Below, piece by piece: positions 16,377 through 27,569 of a stretch of 64,000 nucleotides of DNA (position 1 is its first letter; every line of letters begins with the position of its first letter). The position numbers and the translations under genes were made by a program. The notes under the pieces are model-generated. The model saw only the letters and a program-made list of their open reading frames with translations, made no database searches and had not been told where the DNA came from. The DNA is taken from positions 62,001-126,000 of the forward strand of contig NZ_QETA01000006.1 of NCBI RefSeq assembly GCF_003123725.1, written 5' to 3'. This stretch comes from Corticimicrobacter populi (GTDB taxonomy: Bacteria > Pseudomonadota > Gammaproteobacteria > Burkholderiales > Burkholderiaceae_B).

Positions 16377-18296
16377 ATGCGCACGATGTGGCGGTGGTTG
16401 CTGGTAATGGCGGTGTTGTGGTCGGGGCAGGCTCAGGCGCAATTGTTTGGCGCATCCGAAGCGGATTTCCTGCCGCCGGAGCAGGCGTTCGTGCTGTCGG
16501 CGCAGATGAAGGATCCGCATACGCTCCAGCTCGACTACCGGATTGCCGACGCCTACTACATGTACCGCGAGCGCTTTGTCTGGGAGGTTGAACCAGTGCC
16601 GCTGGCGGTCGACGCCGTGCGTTATCCGGATGGCCTGGTCAAGTACGACCCGACTTTCGAAAAAGACATGGAAATCTATTACGGCAGCGCTTCCCTGTTG
16701 GTGGCGCTGCCCGATTCGGATCTGCCCCTGACGCTGCGCGTAGGCAGCCAGGGGTGCGCCGATGCCGGTCTGTGCTATCCGCCGCGCATGGAGCAATTGG
16801 AGTTGACACCGACGGCGGAGGGCTATGAGCTGGTCATGGCCGGGCCGGGTCAGGCGCTCATTCGCGAAGTGATTGATGGTGAGGTTGTCGACAATGCTGC
16901 GGGTACGGTCGCTGCGGCTGGTAGCGTATCGGGCAATGGTGCCGAAGGGGGCTTCTGGCAGCGCTGGCTGCAATCGTCCGATACCGGTCTGATGGATGGC
17001 ATGCTGTCGGCAGGCACGGCCCAGACAGTGCTGATTTTCTTTGCGTTGGGTATTTTGTTGGCGTTTACCCCCTGTGTATTGCCGATGGTGCCGATCCTGT
17101 CCGCACTGTTGGTGCGTGGCGAGGGTGTGGAGGGCGGACCCAAGGGGTCGCGGGCTCGCCGAGGCGGGCTGCTGGCGCTGGCCTATGTGGCCGGGATGTC
17201 AGTGGTCTATACGGCGCTGGGCGTGGCCGCGGGGCTGAGTGGCGTCGGTCTGGCCGCCTGGCTGCAGACGCCCTGGGTGCTGACGCTGTTTGCGTTGCTG
17301 CTGGCAGGGTTGGCGCTGGCCATGTTCGATGTGTTTACCTTCCAGGTGCCTGGTGCACTGCAGTCACGACTGAATCAGGTGCTGGCCCGGATGCCGGGTG
17401 GGCAACTGGGCAGCGCGGCCCTGATCGGTGCGATTTCGGCCCTGATCGTGGGGCCGTGCGTGGCGGCACCGCTGGCCGGTGCGCTCTTGTACATCTCGCA
17501 GACGGGAGATGTCTGGCTGGGGGGAGCGGCGCTGTTTGCATTGTCATGGGGCATGGGTGTGCCGTTGTTGATCGTGGGCGCTGCCTCGCCGGCCTGGCTG
17601 CCCCGGCCCGGGGCGTGGATGGATCGCATCAAGCGACTCTTCGGCTGGCTCCTGCTGGCGACGGCCTGGTGGATGGTGTCGCCGGTTCTGCCGGTCGCCG
17701 TGCTGATGCTGGGTTGGGCGGCATTGGCAATCATGCTGGCGCTGTTGCTGGGGCTGGTCAGTCCATGGGGCGGATCGGTCGGCTTTAGGCACCTGCTGTC
17801 GCGCACGGTGGCCATTCTGCTGGTGCTGCTGGCTGCAGCCTGGGTGGCCGGCGCGCTGGCCGGGGCGCGTGATCCCTGGCATCCCCTGGCTCCCTTCCTC
17901 GGCGGAAATACCGCAGGCCCACAAGGTACTGAGGCGGTCGGCAAGGCTGGATTCGAGCGCGTGGCTTCGGTGGCAGAACTCGAGGCGCGGCTGCGATCGA
18001 CGGACCGGCCGGTGATGCTCGATTTCTATGCCGACTGGTGCGTGTCCTGCAAGGAGATGGAGCGCTTTACCTTCAGCGATCCCGCCGTGGCCGCCCTGAT
18101 GGGTGATTTTCTGTTGTTGCAGGCCGATGTCACGGCCAATACGGCACAGGATCGCGAGTTGCTGCGTCGCTTCCGGCTCTTCGGGCCGCCGGGCATCATC
18201 TTTTTCGACGCTCAGGGACAGGAACAGGCTGAGCCGAGGGTGATCGGTTTCATGAATGCGCAGACGTTCGCCGGTGTGCTGGAGCGGGTGCGATAA
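16377..18296 (+). CDS. dsbD: Thiol:disulfide interchange protein DsbD
   Basis: A 639-aa inner-membrane reductant shuttle that moves electrons from cytoplasmic thioredoxin to periplasmic DsbC, DsbG and cytochrome c maturation factors. It has a signal peptide (about 1-22), an N-terminal alpha domain with cysteines in GCADAGLCYPP, an eight-helix membrane domain with one cysteine in FTPCVLPMVP and one in VGPCVAAPLAG, and a thioredoxin-like gamma domain with DWCVSCKEM. All six redox cysteines are present. GTG at 16374 is an alternative start; ATG at 16377 gives better spacing to AAGGA (16364-16368). Its reducing power would support the nearby system II cytochrome c genes. Confidence 0.95.
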   Translation: MRTMWRWLLVMAVLWSGQAQAQLFGASEADFLPPEQAFVLSAQMKDPHTLQLDYRIADAYYMYRERFVWEVEPVPLAVDAVRYPDGLVKYDPTFEKDMEIYYGSASLLVALPDSDLPLTLRVGSQGCADAGLCYPPRMEQLELTPTAEGYELVMAGPGQALIREVIDGEVVDNAAGTVAAAGSVSGNGAEGGFWQRWLQSSDTGLMDGMLSAGTAQTVLIFFALGILLAFTPCVLPMVPILSALLVRGEGVEGGPKGSRARRGGLLALAYVAGMSVVYTALGVAAGLSGVGLAAWLQTPWVLTLFALLLAGLALAMFDVFTFQVPGALQSRLNQVLARMPGGQLGSAALIGAISALIVGPCVAAPLAGALLYISQTGDVWLGGAALFALSWGMGVPLLIVGAASPAWLPRPGAWMDRIKRLFGWLLLATAWWMVSPVLPVAVLMLGWAALAIMLALLLGLVSPWGGSVGFRHLLSRTVAILLVLLAAAWVAGALAGARDPWHPLAPFLGGNTAGPQGTEAVGKAGFERVASVAELEARLRSTDRPVMLDFYADWCVSCKEMERFTFSDPAVAALMGDFLLLQADVTANTAQDRELLRRFRLFGPPGIIFFDAQGQEQAEPRVIGFMNAQTFAGVLERVR

Positions 18297-18426
18297 GCAC
18301 AGCATATCTTGTCGGCGCATGACGCTGACCGCCATGCGTCTGGCCGCAGGCGATGCATGTGGAAGGGAGCGAGGGGGGACGGCGGCACCTGATCGCAAGT
18401 GCCGCCATGTGGGCGATGCCCTGTGA

Positions 18427-20303
<1,877 letters not shown>

Positions 20304-20999
20304 ATGAAGCGTGTGCTGTCCAGGATACTTGTTACAAGTGGAGTGATGCTCTGTGCGTCCGTTTCCACGGCGAGCTTTGCGGCTGCCGATGGTCCCGTTC
20401 GTCCGGATGCCGCACGTGGCGAGATGCTGTACGAACAGGGTGATGCGGCGCGCGGCGTGATTGCCTGTTCGTCCTGTCATGGCGTGGCTGGCAACAGCCA
20501 GATTCCGCTCAACCCGAATCTGTCCGCCATGCCGCATGAATACCTCTACAAGCAACTGAGCGAGTTCAAGCTCAAGGATGGCGAGGATGTCGCCACCCGT
20601 GGTGGTGCCGATGGCGGTCCCTCGGTCATGAGCTTCAACGTCATGATGCTCGAACCCCAGGACATGCAGGATATCGCGCTCTACCTGTCGCACCAGGAAC
20701 TGACCGAGCCGGCCACTGCCGAGAATGAAGCGACCGTCGAAACGGGTATGCATCTGTGGCGTGGTGGTGATGCGGCGCGCGGTATTCCTGCCTGTGCGGC
20801 CTGTCATGGCGCTTCGGGTGAAGGCATTCCGGCACAGTATCCGCGCCTGGGTGGTCAGCATGCCATGTACCTGGAAGAACAGCTCAAGCTGTTCCGCGAG
20901 GGGTATCGGGCCAATAACCAGGTGATGGTCACGATTGCCAAGCGCCTGTCGGATGCCGATATCAAGGCGATCGCAGATTACGCAGCTGGGCTGCGCTGA
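20304..20999 (+). CDS. Dihaem cytochrome c4
   Basis: A 231-aa periplasmic or membrane-associated dihaem cytochrome. A signal peptide (about residues 1-27, cleavage near SFAAADG) is followed by two homologous halves, each with one CxxCH haem motif: ACSSCHGVAGNS and ACAACHGASGEG. Axial methionine candidates are seen in NLSAMPHEYLYKQL and NQVMVTIAKRL. Cytochrome c4 passes electrons to terminal oxidases. Haem attachment would use the ResB-CcsB system encoded immediately downstream. Confidence 0.94.
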   Translation: MKRVLSRILVTSGVMLCASVSTASFAAADGPVRPDAARGEMLYEQGDAARGVIACSSCHGVAGNSQIPLNPNLSAMPHEYLYKQLSEFKLKDGEDVATRGGADGGPSVMSFNVMMLEPQDMQDIALYLSHQELTEPATAENEATVETGMHLWRGGDAARGIPACAACHGASGEGIPAQYPRLGGQHAMYLEEQLKLFREGYRANNQVMVTIAKRLSDADIKAIADYAAGLR

Positions 21000-21014
21000 T
21001 CCGTACTATCATAT

Positions 21015-21121
21015 GCGCCTGATTTGAGCAGAATCAAACCGGCGCATCTTTCCGGCATCATGGCCGGAACTGAAGGGCCCGCCTTCAGTCTATTGGGGAG
21101 GCAGCCGCACTCCCCTTTTTT
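21015..21121 (+). terminator. Run of four hairpins between cytochrome c4 and resB
   Basis: Four successive stems occur: GCGCC-TGATT (21015-21024) with AATCA and GGCGC (21032-21045); TTCCGGC (21050-21056) with GCCGGAA (21063-21069); CTGAAGG (21070-21076) with CCTTCAG (21082-21088); and GGGGAG (21095-21100) with CTCCCC (21110-21115) followed by TTTTTT. The last has the form of an intrinsic terminator and ends directly at the resB ATG (21122), leaving no Shine-Dalgarno sequence. Confidence 0.7.
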
Positions 21122-23263
21122 ATGACCACGACACACAAGCCTCCTCCCTCGCCGCGCAGAATCGGCGCAGAACTTTTTGAATTGCTGGGTTCCATGCGGT
21201 TCGCCGTCAGCCTGCTGGTGATTATCTGTATCGCCAGCGTGGTCGGCACCGTGCTCGGGCAGAACCAGTCCCAGGGGACGTACATCGATCGCTTCGGACC
21301 GTTCTGGTACGACGTGTTCGACAAGTTCGATATCTGGCAGGTCTACAACAGCGTCTGGTTCCTGGTCATCATGGGCTTTCTGGTGGTGTCGACCACCATC
21401 TGCCTGATCCGCAATGTGCCCAAGATGGTGCGCGACATGCGTTCGTTTCGCGAGCATGTCCGTGCAGGCAGCCTGCGTGCCTTTCCGCAACGGGTCGAAC
21501 AGCATATCGATGCGCCGGCCGGTGCCATTGAATTGCGCATGCGTCAGTGGCTGGGACGTCAGGGCTATGCCATACGCGAGCGCCGCGAAGGTGATGCCGT
21601 ACTGTTGGCGGCCCGCAAGGGGGCCAGCAATCGACTGGGCTATATCTTTGCGCATGCCGCCATTGTAGTGATTTGTGTCGGCGGGCTGCTCGACAGCGAG
21701 TTGCCGGTGCGTCTGCAGATCTGGCTGGGCGACAAGAAGCCGGTTGTCGACAACATGCTGATTCGCGAAGTGCCGGAAAGTGGTCGGCTGTCGCTGAACA
21801 ATCCCAGTTTTCGCGCCAACATGATGCTGCCGGAGGGCAGCATCACGCAGAGCGCCATCATTCTGGCCCGCGAAGGTGCATTGGTACAGCCGCTGCCGTT
21901 CTCCCTGCGGCTCGACGAATTCGTGGTCGATTACTACTCGAATGGCATGCCGAGCCGGTTCGCCAGCAAGGTTGAAGTCATCGATTGGGAAACCGGTGAT
22001 CGCTTCGACCAGGTGATCGAGGTCAACGAGCCGCTGCGCTACAAGGGTGTGACGGTCTACCAGTCCAGTTTCGAGGATGGCGGCAGCAGCGTGCGGCTGA
22101 TGCGCTACCCGCTGCGTGGAGGACAGGCCGAGGGCACGCTCGTCAGTGGTGTGGTGGGCGAGTCGCAAGATCTGCAGGGCAATGGCCAGGCGGCATTGCG
22201 GCTGGATCTTTCGGCGCTGCGTCCGATCAATGTCGAGGACCTGACGACCGGCCAGCCCCAGCCCAAGGAACTGGGCGAGCATGTGGCGGCAGTGACCGGT
22301 AGCGCGGCAGGCCAGTCCAACAGCAACCTGCGCAATGTCGGTCCCAGCATCGAGTATCAACTGATCGATGCCGCCGGGCAGGCACACCAGTTTCACAGTT
22401 ACATGGCACCGATCGAGCTGGAGGGCTTCCCGGTTTTCCTGTTCGGGGCTCGTCCGTCGCCGGCCGAGGATTTTCGTTATCTACAACTGCCGGCCGACGA
22501 AAACCTGTCGCTTGATGAGTTCATGGCGCTGCGTGCCAGCCTCAATCAGCCCGAATTGCGACGTGAAGCCGCCGCGCGTTTTACCCGCGAGAATTCGCCG
22601 GCAGGCGGCCCCAATGCCGAGGCACTGCAAAACTCTGCCGAACGGGCGCTGGAGACCTTCTCCAACGGTGGCCTGCAGGCCGTGGCCCAGTTCATCGACG
22701 GCAATGTGCCCGAGGCCGAACGCGAGCGTGCCGCCAGCATCGTGGTGCGCCTGATCGGTGCTTCACTGGAGTCCCTGCGTGATATCAATCGCGAGCGCAT
22801 GGGCCTGGCAGCGCTACCGCAACAGGGCGACGAAGCCCTGCAGGCACAGATATGGACCCGCCTGGCCGTGGCCGCCTTGTCGGATCTGGCGTTCTATCCG
22901 GCGGATTCGGTGCTGACCCTGGTCGATTTCGAACAGCGCAAGGCCAGTGTCTTTCAGGTGACACGTTCTCCCGGCAAGAATATCGTGTATCTTGGCTGTC
23001 TGTTCCTGGTGATCGGCGTGTTTGCGATGTTCTATATCCGTGATCGCCGCATCTGGATCTGGCTCAAGCCGGAACCCGGTGCCGATGGCCCTGCGGCAAG
23101 TACCAGTCTGTTGGCCGCCATGACTTCGCAGAAGCGTACTCTGGACTTCCTGCGCGAATTTTCCCAGTTCCGGCAGATGCTGGAACGCATGGCCCCTGCG
23201 GCCGATGACCAGACTCAGCAGGCCGCTCCGGCGGCACCTTCACCGACGGAGAAAACATCATGA
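21122..23263 (+). CDS. resB: Cytochrome c biogenesis protein ResB (Ccs1), system II
   Basis: A 713-aa inner-membrane protein that with CcsB forms the system II haem exporter and cytochrome c synthetase. The N-terminal part ELFELLGSMRFAVSLLVIIC begins the first of about four membrane segments; a large periplasmic domain follows, and the last segment is near SPGKNIVYLGCLFLVIGVF. The C-terminal 60 residues are hydrophilic. The ATG at 21122 is preceded by a T-run of a terminator-like hairpin and not by a ribosome binding site, so start choice is less certain than usual. The stop overlaps the ccsB start by four bases. Confidence 0.94.
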   Translation: MTTTHKPPPSPRRIGAELFELLGSMRFAVSLLVIICIASVVGTVLGQNQSQGTYIDRFGPFWYDVFDKFDIWQVYNSVWFLVIMGFLVVSTTICLIRNVPKMVRDMRSFREHVRAGSLRAFPQRVEQHIDAPAGAIELRMRQWLGRQGYAIRERREGDAVLLAARKGASNRLGYIFAHAAIVVICVGGLLDSELPVRLQIWLGDKKPVVDNMLIREVPESGRLSLNNPSFRANMMLPEGSITQSAIILAREGALVQPLPFSLRLDEFVVDYYSNGMPSRFASKVEVIDWETGDRFDQVIEVNEPLRYKGVTVYQSSFEDGGSSVRLMRYPLRGGQAEGTLVSGVVGESQDLQGNGQAALRLDLSALRPINVEDLTTGQPQPKELGEHVAAVTGSAAGQSNSNLRNVGPSIEYQLIDAAGQAHQFHSYMAPIELEGFPVFLFGARPSPAEDFRYLQLPADENLSLDEFMALRASLNQPELRREAAARFTRENSPAGGPNAEALQNSAERALETFSNGGLQAVAQFIDGNVPEAERERAASIVVRLIGASLESLRDINRERMGLAALPQQGDEALQAQIWTRLAVAALSDLAFYPADSVLTLVDFEQRKASVFQVTRSPGKNIVYLGCLFLVIGVFAMFYIRDRRIWIWLKPEPGADGPAASTSLLAAMTSQKRTLDFLREFSQFRQMLERMAPAADDQTQQAAPAAPSPTEKTS

Positions 23264-24594
23264 GCCGCGCACTCGCTTCCGCCAGTCAGGATTGGGTTGA
23301 ATCGATTTCGGAAACCGGCGACGCCCGCCAGTTCCGGGGGCGGCCGGACTGGACTGACCTGGTGTTTTTGCTGCTGCTGGCGGCGGGTACCTGGTACGCG
23401 CTGACTGCCTATGGCTATGCCATGGATGGCTACGAAAAAGTCATTCTGGTCTGTACGGTGCCGGTGGTGGCCTGGCTGGGCTGGCTGTGGCGACCACTGC
23501 GTACGCTGATGGTCGCTGTTGCCCTGGCCAGCCTGCTGGGCGTGCTGCTGTACCAGGATGACCTGGGGCGGGCCGATAGTGTGTTCTGGCTCAAGTACCT
23601 GTTTTCCTCCCAGTCGGCCATCCTGTGGATGAGCTGTCTGTTCGTGCTGGCCACGGTCTGCTACTGGATCGGTTTCGTCAGCCCGACGGCCGCCTGGCTG
23701 GGTACGGCCCTGACCTGGGGCGGTGTGTTTGCGGGCTTTACCGGCCTGATGGTGCGCTGGCGCGAGGGCCATCTGATGGGGCCGGACATGGGCCACATCC
23801 CGGTCAGCAACCTGTACGAGGTGTTCGTGCTGTTTGCGCTGGTCACGGCGCTGTTCTATCTGTACTACGAGCGTCGCTATGCCACACGGGCTCTGGGCGG
23901 CTTCGTGATGCTGGTGGTGGCCTCGATGGTGGTGTTCCTGTTCTGGTATTCGCTGACCCGCGATGCCCAGCAGATTCAGCCTCTCGTGCCAGCACTCAAG
24001 AGCTGGTGGATGAAGCTGCACGTGCCGGCCAATTTCATCGGCTATGGCACGTTCTCGCTGGCGGCGATGGTGGGTTTTGCTTACCTGGTGAAGGAAAATG
24101 GCGAATCGCGCTCCTGGCGCACGCTGGTGCCGCTTTTCATCATGGGCGTGCTGCTGATGGCCGAGCCAATGGTGTTCCGCACTGAAGGGCTGTCGGCAAC
24201 CTGGGCGATCTATTTCGGTTTGGGGGCGATCGTGGCGGGCGGCATCCTGCTGGCACGCCGACCGATCGCGGCGCGACTGCCGTCGCTGGAAGTGCTGGAC
24301 GACATCATGTACCGCGCCATTGCGGTGGGGTTCGCCTTCTTTACCGTAGCGACGATTCTGGGGGCACTGTGGGCGGCCGATGCCTGGGGTGCCTACTGGC
24401 AATGGGATCCCAAGGAAACCTGGGCGCTGATCGTCTGGCTGAACTATGCCGCCTGGCTGCACATGCGGCTGATCAAGGGGCTGCGCGGTACGCTGGCCGC
24501 CTACTGGGCGCTGGTGGGGCTGCTGATCACGGGGTTTGCGTTCCTGGGGGTCAATATGTTCCTGTCAGGATTGCATTCCTACGGGGAACTCTAA
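23260..24594 (+). CDS. ccsB: Cytochrome c biogenesis protein CcsB (ResC/CcsA)
   Basis: A 444-aa haem-handling membrane protein with about eight transmembrane helices. The tryptophan-rich WWD domain is seen in ADAWGAYWQWDPKETWALI, with flanking conserved histidines in ANFIGY-adjacent KLHVPANF and in YAAWLHMRL. Together with ResB it delivers haem across the membrane and ligates it to apocytochromes such as the cytochrome c4 just upstream. The start overlaps the resB stop (ATGA), so the two are translationally coupled. Confidence 0.95.
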   Translation: MSRALASASQDWVESISETGDARQFRGRPDWTDLVFLLLLAAGTWYALTAYGYAMDGYEKVILVCTVPVVAWLGWLWRPLRTLMVAVALASLLGVLLYQDDLGRADSVFWLKYLFSSQSAILWMSCLFVLATVCYWIGFVSPTAAWLGTALTWGGVFAGFTGLMVRWREGHLMGPDMGHIPVSNLYEVFVLFALVTALFYLYYERRYATRALGGFVMLVVASMVVFLFWYSLTRDAQQIQPLVPALKSWWMKLHVPANFIGYGTFSLAAMVGFAYLVKENGESRSWRTLVPLFIMGVLLMAEPMVFRTEGLSATWAIYFGLGAIVAGGILLARRPIAARLPSLEVLDDIMYRAIAVGFAFFTVATILGALWAADAWGAYWQWDPKETWALIVWLNYAAWLHMRLIKGLRGTLAAYWALVGLLITGFAFLGVNMFLSGLHSYGEL

Positions 24595-24607
24595 GTCCCC
24601 GGATACG

Positions 24608-24638
24608 CTGTGGCGCAGCTGGCTTGGCTGCGCCACAG
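24608..24638. terminator. Hairpin between convergent ccsB and lysA
   Basis: CTGTGGCGCAGC (24608-24619) and GCTGCGCCACAG (24627-24638) form a perfect 12-bp stem with a 7-base loop. It is followed on the plus strand only by GCTTTC, so the T-run is weak. It lies between two genes that converge, which fits a shared bidirectional terminator. Confidence 0.7.
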
Positions 24639-24653
24639 GCTTTCAACTGATAC

Positions 24654-25943
24654 TCAAGGCAGAATCGACTCACCCCGCAGTTGGTCTTCCAGCGTCTCGC
24701 GTCGGCGGATGATGTGGAAGTCCGCACCATCGACCATGACTTCGGCAGGCCGGTTACGGCTGTTGTAGTTGCAGGCCATGGCCATGGCGTAGGCACCTGC
24801 CGATTCGATGGCCAGCAGATCGCCCTGGCGGATTGCCAGGACACGCTGGCGGGCCAGCCAGTCACCGCTTTCGCAGACCGGGCCGACGAGATCCCAGGTC
24901 TGGGCAGGCTCGTCCTGGCGCGGCGTGACCGGCAGGACGCCGTGCCAGGCCTGGTACAGGGCCGGACGGATCAGATCGTTCATGGCGGCATCGATGATGG
25001 CGAAGTTGCGTGCCTCGGTGGGCTTGAGATACTGCACTTCTGTCAGCAGCACGCCTGCATTGCCGACCAGTGAGCGGCCGGGTTCGAGCACCAGTTGCAG
25101 GTGGCTGCGGCCACGCTGCTGCAGGCGTTCGAAGACCCCGTCAAGCAGGGCCTGTGGCGGCAGGGCGGTTTCATCCTCATAGCGGATGCCCAGGCCGCCG
25201 CCCAGATCGAGGTGGTGCAGTTGGACGCCATCGGTTTCCAGTGCGTCGATCAGATCCAGCAGCTTGTCGAGGGCATCTAGGTAAGGGGCGACGCTTTCGA
25301 TCTGCGAGCCGATGTGGCAATCCAGGCCGACGACTTCCAGGCCCGGCAGACTGACTGCATGACGATAGACTTCGCGGGCGCGTTCGATGGCGATGCCGAA
25401 TTTGTTGTCGCGCAGGCCGGTCGAGATGTAGGGGTGGGTCTGTGCATCCACGTCGGGATTGACGCGCAGCGAGACACGCGCCGTCTGGCCGGTGCGCGTG
25501 GCGACGGCCGACAGGCGTTCCAGCTCGGCATCGGACTCGGCGTTGAAGCACTTGATGCCGGCAGTCAGCGCGGCTTCGATTTCCCAGACTTTCTTGCCCA
25601 CGCCCGAAAAGACGATGCGTGCGGGATCACCACCTGCGGCCAGCACGCGGGCCAGCTCGCCGCCCGAGACGATGTCGAAGCCGCTGCCCAGGCGAGCGAA
25701 CTCGGCCAGCACCGCCAGATTGGAATTGGCTTTCATGCCGTAACAGACCAGCACGTCGCGGCCGGCGATTGCATCCTGATAGCGTGTCCAGGCGGCCTGC
25801 AGGGCGGCACGGGAATAGACGTACAGCGGCGTGTCGAGCTGGCGGGCCAGTGGCTCGAGGGCAACCTGTTCGGCATGCAACTGGCCGTTGGCGTAATGGA
25901 AATGCGGTTGGCCGACAGGCTCGGATGAAACAGGGGACGTCAT
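24654..25943 (-). CDS. lysA: Diaminopimelate decarboxylase
   Basis: A 429-aa PLP enzyme that converts meso-diaminopimelate to lysine in the last step of lysine synthesis. It has the alanine racemase-like barrel with the PLP lysine at K71 in CYGMKANSN, the glycine-rich LGGGLGIRY loop, the substrate-binding HCHIGSQ-like segment LDCHIGSQIESV, and the catalytic cysteine of the partner subunit in GPVCESGDWLA. Length is normal. It follows the lptM gene on the same strand with a 134-base gap, the usual Alcaligenaceae order. Confidence 0.96.
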   Translation of the reverse strand: MTSPVSSEPVGQPHFHYANGQLHAEQVALEPLARQLDTPLYVYSRAALQAAWTRYQDAIAGRDVLVCYGMKANSNLAVLAEFARLGSGFDIVSGGELARVLAAGGDPARIVFSGVGKKVWEIEAALTAGIKCFNAESDAELERLSAVATRTGQTARVSLRVNPDVDAQTHPYISTGLRDNKFGIAIERAREVYRHAVSLPGLEVVGLDCHIGSQIESVAPYLDALDKLLDLIDALETDGVQLHHLDLGGGLGIRYEDETALPPQALLDGVFERLQQRGRSHLQLVLEPGRSLVGNAGVLLTEVQYLKPTEARNFAIIDAAMNDLIRPALYQAWHGVLPVTPRQDEPAQTWDLVGPVCESGDWLARQRVLAIRQGDLLAIESAGAYAMAMACNYNSRNRPAEVMVDGADFHIIRRRETLEDQLRGESILP

Positions 25944-26077
25944 GAGGAGATCAGGAATAGGAAAAGTGTAAGAAATGCTGGCATCCTGGTTGGCGTGGCA
26001 GCGCGAGTGGCATGCAAGCCATGGCAGGTGTGGCAGACACCAGGACGGGTTGTGTGATCAGTGGTGATCCGTGCTGG

Positions 26078-26338
26078 CTATGCCCTGGATGTGGCGTTTG
26101 CCTGCACGGCTGCGACGGGCTTCGGGCCTGAGTCGTTCAAGGTGACTGCAGGTGCCATGCGGATGTGCCCTGCTGGATGGGTCAGGGAATCGGCTGTCTG
26201 GGTTGTTGGTATCGCCGCCAGGGCCGGGCGTGTCAGTGGCCCCTTGTAGCCGCAGCCGGTGATTCCCCCAAGGACGAGCAGCATGGCTACAATGCGCACA
26301 TACCGACGTGCATCCGCAGGACTGAAGGGTGCAGACAT
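26078..26338 (-). CDS. lptM: Small outer-membrane lipoprotein of the LptM (YifL) family
   Basis: An 86-aa lipoprotein. After a short basic start and a hydrophobic stretch (YVRIVAMLLVLGG) comes the lipobox ITGC and the family motif GCGYKGPL directly after the acylated cysteine. In E. coli LptM assists maturation of the LptD-LptE lipopolysaccharide translocon. I use the ATG at 26338, preceded by GGAG; the frame continues upstream without similarity. It is divergent from cyaY and upstream of lysA, a conserved arrangement. The C-terminal half is low in recognisable motifs. Confidence 0.85.
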   Translation of the reverse strand: MSAPFSPADARRYVRIVAMLLVLGGITGCGYKGPLTRPALAAIPTTQTADSLTHPAGHIRMAPAVTLNDSGPKPVAAVQANATSRA

Positions 26339-26373
26339 TTCAAGAAACTCCGTTTTGGCAGAGGGGACACATG

Positions 26374-26703
26374 ATGAACGAAACCGAATTCCTGACGCTT
26401 GCCGAGCAGGTGCTGGATCATATCGAGAGCCAGGCGGATGACTGGGCAGCGGGTACGGACCTGGATATCGAGGCCAGCCGTAATGGTAACGTGTTGACGC
26501 TGGTTTTTGGGGAAAACGCACAGATCGTGATCAACACGCAGGCTGCGATGCAGGAAATCTGGGTAGCGGCACGCAGTGGCGGTTTTCATTACCGGCTGCA
26601 GGATGGGCACTGGCGCGATACGCGTGGTGGTCCGGACCTGCCGGAGGCGCTGTCGCAGATCGTGTCGAACGCGGCAGGCGAGGTGCTGACGGTCAAGCTG
26701 TAA
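26374..26703 (+). CDS. cyaY: Iron-sulfur cluster assembly protein CyaY (bacterial frataxin)
   Basis: A 109-aa frataxin homologue that binds iron and modulates the cysteine desulfurase IscS. The acidic first helix (MNETEFLTLAEQVLDHIESQ), the core with LTLVFGENAQIVINTQ and IWVAARSGGFHYRL are family-typical. There are two adjacent ATG codons; 26374 is seven bases from GAGGGG (26361-26366) while 26371 is only four, so I prefer 26374. It lies between divergent lptM and convergent lipoprotein genes. Confidence 0.92.
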   Translation: MNETEFLTLAEQVLDHIESQADDWAAGTDLDIEASRNGNVLTLVFGENAQIVINTQAAMQEIWVAARSGGFHYRLQDGHWRDTRGGPDLPEALSQIVSNAAGEVLTVKL

Positions 26704-26776
26704 GTACCTCAGCCATGCCATCGCCATGCCGGGTCATGTGCCCTTGATGCATGGCAATGGTTGCCTCTACGTCGTA

Positions 26777-27355
26777 TTACTGCCGAACAGGCTTGGGACT
26801 TTCGGGCGGGAAGCCCGAGAACATCTTGTCGATACCGGCCTTCAGCGCTGCATCCTGGGCCTGGGGCGATTCCGGCACCGTATCGGTGGCGCTGCCGCGC
26901 CAGATGGCCTGCTTGGTCTTGGTGTCGAACATATCGACTACCAGGGTGCCGACCTCATAGGTGTAGACGGTCGTGGTTGCCATGTTGACGTTGGGTGCAT
27001 ACCAGCCCGGTGCATACCAGCCTGGCTGCCAGCCCCAGCCGGCCCAGGTGGGGCCATCGTAGAAGGTGTCGAGGGTCTGCTTCTGCTGGGTCGAGACGTG
27101 TGCGGCAAGCGCCACGTCGGCATTGGCGGCTGAGGGTTCCAGGCGCCATCCCTTGGCCTGGAGCTGGGCATTGATGTCGGCCACGATACGCTGGCTGACC
27201 AGCGGCGGCACATCGGTCGGTTCCTTCACCCAGCCGTAGCTGTGGAAATTGCTGAAAGAAACGGTCGGGCTGAAGTCGGTGTAGACACTGGGGGTGCTGG
27301 CGCATGCTGACAGGGCCAGCGCGGCCAGGACAGGGGTCAGGCGGGTGTAATGCAT
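26777..27355 (-). CDS. DUF4136 family lipoprotein
   Basis: A 192-aa predicted lipoprotein. The signal peptide (MHYTRLTPVLAALALSAC) ends in the lipobox LSAC, followed by the DUF4136 opening VYTDFSPTVSFSNFHSYGWV. The middle is rich in W, G, Y and P (residues about 110-130). The ending has the family pattern of KQAIWRGSATDTV and a C-terminal Ala/Phe region. The function is unknown. The start at 27355 has GGAGG four bases upstream; codons further upstream are not lipoprotein-like. Confidence 0.82.
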   Translation of the reverse strand: MHYTRLTPVLAALALSACASTPSVYTDFSPTVSFSNFHSYGWVKEPTDVPPLVSQRIVADINAQLQAKGWRLEPSAANADVALAAHVSTQQKQTLDTFYDGPTWAGWGWQPGWYAPGWYAPNVNMATTTVYTYEVGTLVVDMFDTKTKQAIWRGSATDTVPESPQAQDAALKAGIDKMFSGFPPESPKPVRQ

Positions 27356-27569
27356 GAAGCCTCCGAGATGGTCGTTCGCGTTCATGCGGCTGGCCGTTGT
27401 CCGGCCCTGAGTCAGGCTGTGAGTGGCTGCCGGCAACATGAAGCGAGGATGCCCCCTTTGGGGGTGGTTTCGACTGCTGTGCCTACAGCACCGCCTCGCC
27501 TGGTCTGCGCAGGACGGTGGCACCGTCCTATTCTATCTTGCTGTAACAAAAAGTGGGAATAGAATTCGT
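27356..27569. other. Intergenic region between mrcA and the DUF4136 gene
   Basis: A 214-base gap. It holds a perfect stem AGGACGGT (27511-27518) / ACCGTCCT (27522-27529) without a T-run on the minus strand where mrcA ends, and a CCCCC-TTT-GGGGG inverted repeat near 27452-27464. Either could end mrcA transcription or form part of the leader of the lipoprotein mRNA. No gene is seen. Confidence 0.4.
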
